Assembly: GCF_029223485.1 (NCBI RefSeq) | Contig: NZ_JARHTP010000019.1 | Location: 1 to 64,000, forward strand | Origin: Streptomyces coacervatus | GTDB taxonomy: Bacteria; Actinomycetota; Actinomycetes; Streptomycetales; Streptomycetaceae | Length of the DNA stretch: 64,000 nt | Direction of reading: 5' to 3' | Shown here: positions 58,681 through 64,000 of the stretch, piece by piece | Layout of the letters: each line of letters starts with the position of its first letter | Numbering within the stretch: the first letter of the stretch is position 1 | The notes under the pieces: generated by a model | The model's database searches: none | What the model saw: only the letters and a program-made list of their open reading frames with translations | Told to the model about the DNA's origin: nothing | Translations under genes and position numbers: made by a program

Positions 58681-59568
58681 TTACTGCACGTCGACGAAGT
58701 CGCCGGTGGCGCTGACGGCCGGGGTGGTGGTCGTGCCCGCGAAGCTGTAGCGGTAGTAACCGTCGACGGTGGCCGTGGTCGTCGTCTTCAGGTCACCCGT
58801 GGAGTTCGTCTTGATGGTCTTCAGCGTGGTGTAGGTGCTGGAGCCCTTCTTGCGGAACTGCAGCTTGACCGGCTGGTTGGTGTAGCCGTGGTACTTGTTG
58901 TCCTCCCAGTTGGCACGGGAGAGCTTGCCGACGACCGTGATGGTCTTGCCCTTCTTCACGGGCTCCGGCGTGGCGTTGACGGTCAGCTTGGAGTTGCGCT
59001 GGACGAGGGTGGTGCCGAGGTCGCCCTGCAAGGAGTAGTCCCCGGTGCTGTACTGCAGGGCGATCGCGCCGGCCGACCACTTGCCCGCGTCCGAGTTGAG
59101 CAGGTCGCCGGCGGTGCCGCCCTCGTTGATCGGGAAGATGTCGATGTTTCCCTTGCAGGTGGCGGTGGTGTCCGAGGTGGCCGTGCAGGTGGCGGGCAAC
59201 TCACCGCCGAGCAGGTTCTCGGCGCCGGCGACCGAGCTGCCCTTGTAGATGACTGGACCGCTGTCGAAGTCGCTGGAGTTGATGTCGTAGTTCGCTCCGT
59301 GGGTCAGCGTGTAGGTGACCGTGGTGGAGACGTGGTTCGTGGTACCGACCTTGACCGCCTTGGCGATCTTGAGGTTGGAGAAGGTGACGCCGAGGTCGGT
59401 CGCGGCGGTGGTGCTGCTGAACGCGGTCTTGCCGGACTGCGCGGCAAAGATCTTCGCGGCCTCCGCCTTGTACGACGTGGCGGAGTCGGCGGCCTGCGAG
59501 GCCGGCACGGCGAAGGCGGAGATGGCCAGGGCGCCGGAGACGGCGGCCACGGTGGCACGTATGCGCAT
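58681..59568 (-). CDS. secreted protein with Ig-like/lectin-type C-terminus
   Basis: 295 residues. A signal peptide (MRIRATVAAVSGALAISAFAVPASQA) precedes a region rich in Thr/Ser/Asn with two cysteines (LPATCTATSDTTATCKG) and a C-terminal beta domain (KLQFRKKGSSTYTTLKTIKTNSTGDLKTTTTATVDGYYRYSF) typical of bacterial Ig-like or adhesin domains. Likely an extracellular or cell-wall protein; function not recognised. ATG 59568 is at the signal peptide; the frame upstream to 59640 is not supported. Confidence 0.8.
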   Translation of the reverse strand: MRIRATVAAVSGALAISAFAVPASQAADSATSYKAEAAKIFAAQSGKTAFSSTTAATDLGVTFSNLKIAKAVKVGTTNHVSTTVTYTLTHGANYDINSSDFDSGPVIYKGSSVAGAENLLGGELPATCTATSDTTATCKGNIDIFPINEGGTAGDLLNSDAGKWSAGAIALQYSTGDYSLQGDLGTTLVQRNSKLTVNATPEPVKKGKTITVVGKLSRANWEDNKYHGYTNQPVKLQFRKKGSSTYTTLKTIKTNSTGDLKTTTTATVDGYYRYSFAGTTTTPAVSATGDFVDVQ

Positions 59569-59749
59569 GTGTTCCCCAACTGGAGAAAGTGATCGGGGAG
59601 CCTGTTGGCTCACGTGATCAGATCCGTGGCGGTTGTGCAAGGTTGTACAACTGAAGCGGATTTTTATTCGGGTATTACGAAGTTCTTGCGAAGCACGGAT
59701 TTGAGATCATGGACATCGCCCATGCAGCCGCTTCCCGAAAGGTGACGCC

Positions 59750-59980
59750 ATGAGACTCCTCGTCGCCCGCTACGCCAAGGACGAGGACACACCTGAATCG
59801 GTCACCGACGTCTCGTCCGTGGGGGCCGACGCCTTCGCAGCGCTGCTGGCGCTTCCCGCGGCTCGGCTCATCGATGTGTATCCGCTGCAGCGGGAGCACG
59901 TGGACGGCTTCCGTCATCTGACCGGCATGGCCCTCGACTTGGACCAATTCGAGTACTTCCTTGAGGTGGAAGCGGGCTGA
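59750..59980 (+). CDS. small hypothetical protein (76 residues)
   Basis: MRLLVARYAKDEDTPES and DVYPLQREHVDGFRHLTGMALDLDQFEYFLEVEAG. Acidic, no transmembrane segment. No domain is recognised. It may form a pair with the next gene, 31 bp later in the same direction. Confidence 0.6.
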   Translation: MRLLVARYAKDEDTPESVTDVSSVGADAFAALLALPAARLIDVYPLQREHVDGFRHLTGMALDLDQFEYFLEVEAG

Positions 59981-60011
59981 TCGGTCCTGCAACGACGCAG
60001 GCAGGAGACGC

Positions 60012-60335
60012 GTGAACGACAAGGGCCTCATCGAGAACATCCGCGACAGGCCGGGGATGTACGGCCTGGACGGCACGTACTACCCGACGGCCATGCTCGT
60101 CCTGGGGATCGACCTGGGTACGTCAGGGAGGTTGCTGGACGGGTTCCGCGAGTGGCTTCTCGCCCGCAAGGGTGAGGAGAGCAGCTTCATGTGGATGCTG
60201 CTCGTCCTCGAGGACGCCTTCCCCGGAACCGGCATCCACCACTGGAAATCGCTGACGGAGAATCAGCAACAGCCAGCGGTCGACCACCTGTTTGCCCTGC
60301 TGATCGAGTTTCTGACCGAGCGGGAGGCCGACTAG
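60012..60335 (+). CDS. hypothetical protein (107 residues)
   Basis: NDKGLIENIRDRPGMYGLDGTYYPTAMLVLGIDLG and FREWLLARKGEESSFMWMLLVLEDAFPG. The DRPGMYG start resembles small proteins found beside polymorphic toxins, including immunity proteins; that is only a resemblance. GTG 60012 has CAGGAGA upstream. Ends before a strong terminator. Confidence 0.6.
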   Translation: MNDKGLIENIRDRPGMYGLDGTYYPTAMLVLGIDLGTSGRLLDGFREWLLARKGEESSFMWMLLVLEDAFPGTGIHHWKSLTENQQQPAVDHLFALLIEFLTEREAD

Positions 60336-60360
60336 CCGGAACCGGCCGGACGAGAGAGCC

Positions 60361-60396
60361 GGCCGTTTCACCGGATTCTCCTCCGGTGAAACGGCC
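60361..60396. terminator. bidirectional terminator between 60335 and 60406
   Basis: GGCCGTTTCACCGGA (60361-60375) pairs perfectly with TCCGGTGAAACGGCC (60382-60396) around a TTCTCC loop. GTTTCGTGTT follows. It separates the small-gene pair from the sacsin-like gene. Confidence 0.85.
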
Positions 60397-60405
60397 GTTT
60401 CGTGT

Positions 60406-63400
60406 TCAGTCGAACCAGCGGTCCCGCGCCAGTTCCTCCGTCCGCGAAGGATCCTCCAGCAGCGCCGCCACCTCGAAGCGTCGTGGCCACTGGCCCGCCG
60501 CCCAGGCGAGGCCCGCGGCGACGCCCTCCAGGGTGGCTGCGTGGAGTACGCCGTCGCCGGGCAGGCGCCAGTCCAGTTCCGTGCCGTCGACGAAGAGTTC
60601 CTCGTGTTCGATGTACGTCGACGGGGTCCGCGGCCCGAGGAGGATCCGTACCGAGTCCGGTACGTCGTGCTCGGTGCCCTCCGAGTCCACCTCGCCCGTC
60701 ACCGACTCGCTGAGGCGCCGGACCTGGAACAGTTCCGCCAGTTCGGCGGCCCGTGCCGGGCGTACCGGGAGCAGGGGGACGCCCTCGGTGAAGGGGAGCA
60801 GGTCCGGGGAGTCGACGACCACCGCTTCCGCTGCGTCCACGACCTCGACACGGCCGTCCACGACGGCACGGAGTTCGTCCGGGAGGGTCACCTGGTCGGG
60901 GTCCAGGTCGGCCAACGCGCCGTAGAGGGCGTGCAGTTGGGCGCCCGTGACTTCGCGGTCCGGGTCTGCGAGGCGGTCCAGCAGTTCGGCCGCGCCGCCG
61001 GGCTCGTCGAGCAGTGCCGGCACCGACGTGCGTACGCCCAGTGCCCGCAGGACCTGCTCGTCGTCGAAGCCGGTGGCGTCGGCCTCGTCGTAGAGGCCTC
61101 GGAGGAGGGGGTCGCCGCCGGACGCCAGGAGGCCCGCGGGGCGGCGGCCGTCGAGGACCGGGTGGCCGCGCAGCCACCAGGCCGTGTACGGGCGTACGAC
61201 CTCGTGGGTGCCGTCCGGCAGCAAAATCCGGACGGGCTGCGTCAGCGCATCGCGTAGGGGCGGCTGGGCGAGGAGGGCGAGGGCTTGCGGCCACTTGTCG
61301 TCGTCCACCAGGTCCAGGTCGCGTACGGCGATCAGTTCCGTGGCGACCGGGGGTACGGGGGTGTCCGGGAAGCGGTCGAGGACGTCCTCGCTCCAGACGT
61401 CCACGGCGTCGAGTAGGCCCGCGTCGTCGGGCTCGGCGAAGTCGCCCTCGCGGGGCTCCAGTTCGTCGGGGTCCAACACCACATCCGTCGCCCGTACCAG
61501 CGCGAAGTTGGCGAGGACTCCGCAGGCGGCGAGCGGCTGTTCGCCCCATCGCTCGGCCAACTCGGCGTCCACGGTGGCGAGTTCGTCCTCCCTGATGACC
61601 TGGTGGAAGGGGCTGCCGGGGAAGACGAGTTCACCGGCGGGGGCCGGTTCGCCGTCCTCGTCGGGGAGGGCGAGGGCGCCGAGCCACGGTTCGTCGCCCG
61701 GTTCCAGCGCCGCGTCCCGTACGAGGGCGAGGACCGTGTCGGCCAGCTCCTCCGCGTCGGGGGCGTTCTGCTCCCAGTCCAGCCCGCCCTCATCGTCGAG
61801 GGAGGCCGCCACGGCGGCGCGGACCTGGGGGGTCGTGAGGACCGCGCGCGGGGTCGCGGGCAGCGCGCCGAGCTTCTCCAGGAGGGGGTGGGCCGCGTCC
61901 GGGTGGGCGACCTTCAGGCCCAGGCGGGCGAGTACCTCCGGGTCGATGCGGGCGTCGTCGGGGGTGGGCAGGAGTACCTGTCGGGGGCCGATCGTCGTAC
62001 GGCCGTCGGCGAGGGGGACGGGGAGGCCGGAGAGGCGGTCGGGGTCGACGCCCGCGAGGCTGTCGTAGAGGCGCCGCCACCAGTCGGGGTCCTTCTCCAG
62101 CCCGGCCAGGCGGTCGATCGCGTCGGTGAGCGGTACGCGGGCGACGCCCAACGTCCGTAGTTCCACGCGGCGTTCGAGACCGGCGGGGAGGAGGGTGGGC
62201 AGCACCTCCGCGAGGACCCGCACGGTGTCGGTGCCCGCGCCCTCCACGACCTCCGCGTCCCGGGGGCGCAGGGATTCGGGCAGGTCCGTGTCGCCGGAGG
62301 GTTCCAGGGCCGGGGGGAGGAAAGCGGTCCGGGGCAGGCGCTCCAGGATGGCGGCGCGCAGGGCGCCGTCCAGCTCGCCCTTGCCCAGCGGGCCCGGGAC
62401 GAGGCCGATGATGCCTTCGCCCACCGGGCGCCAGTCGGCGAGGAGTTCGGTGTAGGCGTCGGCCGCGCGCTGGACCAGGTAGTCGGTCAGCGGGCCCGGG
62501 GCCGCGTGGCGGCGGGTGGTGTCCAGGGGGAAGGAGGCGATGAGGAGGGCGGGGACGCCGAGGGGCTCGTCGCTGGGGGTGGGGGCGTGGACGACGGGGG
62601 CGCTGCGGGGGTGGGCGGGGGTGCCGTCGGTGTCGGCCGGGACGGCCCAGGTGACGGACCAGTGGGGGCGCAGACGTTCCTCCACCGGGCGGTCGGCGAG
62701 GAGGTCGGGGGTGAGGGGGCCGTGGGCGGAGGCGGTGCGCCAGCGGGTGATGCCGTGTTCGGAGTCCTCTACGACGGTGAAGGGGCCGTCGGTGGTGCGG
62801 CGGAGGGTGCGGACGGTGTCGTCCGTCTCCACGACCACTTCCTCCAGGCCGGGGAGGGCGAGGAGGAGGGCGTCGTCCACGGCGTGCAGCAGGCGCTCGG
62901 CGAGGTCGGTGGCGGCCGGGTCGCGGAGCGGGAGGATGACGACCGTGTCGTAGGGGTCGGGGGCCGTGCCCTCGGCGGCGAAGGGGAGGCGGAGGAGCGG
63001 GACATGCCCGTCGCGCCGCCGGATTTCGTCCCCGAGGCCGGGGCTGTGCCGTGCCGTGTCCGCGGCCAGCTCGCGGGACTCGGCGAGGGACCAGCGGACG
63101 CCGCCGTGGCGGCCGACGACCGCCGGCTCGTCGGTGACGGCGATGACTGCGGCGAAACCGACGCCGAAGCGTCCGACGGCGCCTTCGTGGGTGTCCCGCT
63201 TGGCGGAGGCGCGGAGGGTGGCGAGGGACTCGACGCCGGCCGCGTCGAGGGGGGCGCCGGTGTTGGCGGCGGCCAGGACGCCGTCGCGGAGGGTGAGGCG
63301 GAGGCGGCCGGGGACGCCTGCGCGGGCTGCCGCGTCGGCGGCGTTCTGGGCGAGCTCGACGACGAGGCGGTCGCGGTAGCCGCCGAGGACCAGGTCCTCC

Positions 63401-63525
63401 TCGGCGTTGGCGTCCTCGCGGAAACGGGCGGGGCTGGTGGCCCAGGCGTCGAGTACGCCTCGCCGCAGGCGGGCGGTCCCGAAGGGGTCCGCGCCCTCGG
63501 GTGCAGGGCGCACGAACTTGCTCAC
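60406..63525 (-). CDS. sacsin-like GHKL ATPase-domain protein
   Basis: 1039 residues. The N-terminal ~190 residues carry a GHKL ATP fold (VVELAQNAADAAARA = N box; ANTGAPLDAAGVESL in place of G1; GRFGVGFAAVIAV = G2), as in the sacsin N-terminal/HSP90-like family. The rest is a long, acidic region with repeated Asp/Glu-rich segments but no recognised domain. Eukaryotic sacsin is a giant chaperone-like protein; bacterial versions may act in stress or envelope functions. The G1 aspartate is replaced by asparagine-threonine (ANTGA), so ATP binding may be altered. ATG 63525. Confidence 0.8.
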   Translation of the reverse strand: MSKFVRPAPEGADPFGTARLRRGVLDAWATSPARFREDANAEEDLVLGGYRDRLVVELAQNAADAAARAGVPGRLRLTLRDGVLAAANTGAPLDAAGVESLATLRASAKRDTHEGAVGRFGVGFAAVIAVTDEPAVVGRHGGVRWSLAESRELAADTARHSPGLGDEIRRRDGHVPLLRLPFAAEGTAPDPYDTVVILPLRDPAATDLAERLLHAVDDALLLALPGLEEVVVETDDTVRTLRRTTDGPFTVVEDSEHGITRWRTASAHGPLTPDLLADRPVEERLRPHWSVTWAVPADTDGTPAHPRSAPVVHAPTPSDEPLGVPALLIASFPLDTTRRHAAPGPLTDYLVQRAADAYTELLADWRPVGEGIIGLVPGPLGKGELDGALRAAILERLPRTAFLPPALEPSGDTDLPESLRPRDAEVVEGAGTDTVRVLAEVLPTLLPAGLERRVELRTLGVARVPLTDAIDRLAGLEKDPDWWRRLYDSLAGVDPDRLSGLPVPLADGRTTIGPRQVLLPTPDDARIDPEVLARLGLKVAHPDAAHPLLEKLGALPATPRAVLTTPQVRAAVAASLDDEGGLDWEQNAPDAEELADTVLALVRDAALEPGDEPWLGALALPDEDGEPAPAGELVFPGSPFHQVIREDELATVDAELAERWGEQPLAACGVLANFALVRATDVVLDPDELEPREGDFAEPDDAGLLDAVDVWSEDVLDRFPDTPVPPVATELIAVRDLDLVDDDKWPQALALLAQPPLRDALTQPVRILLPDGTHEVVRPYTAWWLRGHPVLDGRRPAGLLASGGDPLLRGLYDEADATGFDDEQVLRALGVRTSVPALLDEPGGAAELLDRLADPDREVTGAQLHALYGALADLDPDQVTLPDELRAVVDGRVEVVDAAEAVVVDSPDLLPFTEGVPLLPVRPARAAELAELFQVRRLSESVTGEVDSEGTEHDVPDSVRILLGPRTPSTYIEHEELFVDGTELDWRLPGDGVLHAATLEGVAAGLAWAAGQWPRRFEVAALLEDPSRTEELARDRWFD

Positions 63526-63605
63526 GTTGGCTCTCCTCGTCGGCCCTCATCGGCGTGAGGTCGAAGGTACCGCGAGATGTTCTTCGCCCCCGCCGCCCCT
63601 ACCCG

Positions 63606-63744
63606 TCCCGTCCCCGGGGGCTCCGCCCCCGGACCCCCGCTCCTCAAACGCCGGAGGGGCTGGGTTTGCCATCCCAGCCCGTCCGGCGTTTGAGGACAAG
63701 GCCCCTTAAGGGCCGACGGGGGTCTGGGGGCGGAGCCCCCAGGG
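63606..63744. repeat. dispersed intergenic repeat B, inverted pair
   Basis: CTCCTCAAACGCCGGAGGGG (63640-63659) and CCGTCCGGCGTTTGAGGA (63679-63696) can pair into a large hairpin, flanked by GGGGTCTGGGGGCGGAGCCC near 63719-63740 and an imperfect hairpin CCCGGGGGCTCC/GGGCCCC-type at 63606-63638. A second copy of the same unit lies at 39541-39610. The block separates the sacsin-like gene start from the DUF3027 3' end. Confidence 0.75.
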
Positions 63745-63770
63745 ACGCGTACCCCCACGCACCCGCAGAC

Positions 63771-64000
63771 TTACGAGTGCCCCAACTCCGCCGCATCCCC
63801 GTCGGAGACAACCGACACCGACCCCGAATCCGCCGCCGGCCGCAGCGGGAACGGGTCCACCCGGGTCTCGTCGATCACCGGCGGGGGCGGCTGCGGCGGC
63901 GCGGGCATGACTGCTGCCTCGGAGTGGCCTCCGCAGCCGTAGGAAAGGGAGACGACACGGCCGTCGGCCGGAGAGAACTCGTTGGCGCAGACGCCGAAGG
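63771..64000 (-). CDS. DUF3027 protein, C-terminal part
   Basis: The 76 codons at the window's right edge read FGVCANEFSPADGRVVSLSYGCGGHSE, then a Pro-rich linker and VIDETRVDPFPLRP, ending ELGHS. This matches the C-terminus of the DUF3027 actinobacterial family with a C-x(n)-C-G-G-H-type motif, role unknown. The rest lies beyond the window. Stop codon TAA at 63773-63771. Confidence 0.75.
   Translation of the reverse strand, partial: FGVCANEFSPADGRVVSLSYGCGGHSEAAVMPAPPQPPPPVIDETRVDPFPLRPAADSGSVSVVSDGDAAELGHS

Noticed and set aside
1..64000. CRISPR array, rRNA, tRNA
   Set aside because: No regularly spaced direct repeats of the right length and no recognisable tRNA/rRNA sequence was found.

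Overview
The window is a stretch of high-GC actinobacterial chromosome, almost certainly Streptomyces. Codon third positions are nearly all G or C. The gene content is typical: mycothiol-dependent enzymes, a DmdR1-type iron regulator, a DUF397/helix-turn-helix pair, a CBM2 cellulase under a CebR box, and short intergenic repeats found in streptomycetes. From memory, unchecked, the order around dmdR1, the SIS protein, citrate synthase, pdxH, the CoA ligase and serC resembles the S. coelicolor SCO436x-SCO440x region. I saw no rRNA, tRNA or CRISPR array. Most of the window looks like core chromosome; the accessory-looking parts are the IS remnant at the left edge and 44.9-48.0 kb.

Layout. 0-1.3 kb: the 3' end of an IS481-type transposase abutting a gene for a zinc-finger plus mycothiol-enzyme protein that seems to have lost its 5' end. 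1.4-12.0 kb: purU, a conserved hypothetical, a solute-binding lipoprotein, a proline-rich membrane protein, an HTH/TPR regulator, a Prim-Pol-like protein, a two-gene ABC transporter, and an alpha/beta hydrolase whose nucleophile is alanine. 12.0-20.5 kb: dmdR1 with a long antisense ORF, a SIS protein, a PAS sensor, a RidA-GNAT fusion, a complex leader region with two mini-ORFs ahead of a 2-oxoglutarate dioxygenase, citrate synthase and pdxH. 20.5-30.6 kb: an eight-gene minus-strand operon (TIGR03084 protein, AtuA-like protein, both acyl-CoA carboxylase subunits, acyl-CoA dehydrogenase, CoA ligase, enoyl-CoA hydratase, TetR). It looks like a self-contained pathway for a branched or terpenoid carboxylic acid.

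30.6-40.9 kb: an HTH/DUF397 pair, a DMT exporter, an ABC exporter, a 44-residue Pro/Lys-rich peptide gene with a perfect hairpin between it and the exporter, a FemX-type aminoacyl transferase, a large FAD/Fe-S oxidoreductase and serC. 40.9-50.8 kb: secreted and accessory genes, including a GH5-CBM2 cellulase with a CebR operator, a secreted beta-propeller-like protein, an SGNH hydrolase, a frameshifted membrane gene joined to an aadA-type fragment, a Uma2 nuclease, VOC, NTF2-like and aldo/keto reductase genes. 50.8-64 kb: a 29-residue membrane peptide, thpR, a GNAT, a MarR-MFS pair, a ribbon-helix-helix peptide, an NCS2 permease, a DUF2530 protein, a P-type ATPase, a secreted protein, two small unknowns, a 1039-residue sacsin-like GHKL protein and the C-terminus of a DUF3027 protein.

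The best candidate for something undescribed is the Pro/Lys-rich peptide and exporter unit at 32.8-35.1 kb. The leader region at 16.77-17.18 kb comes next.
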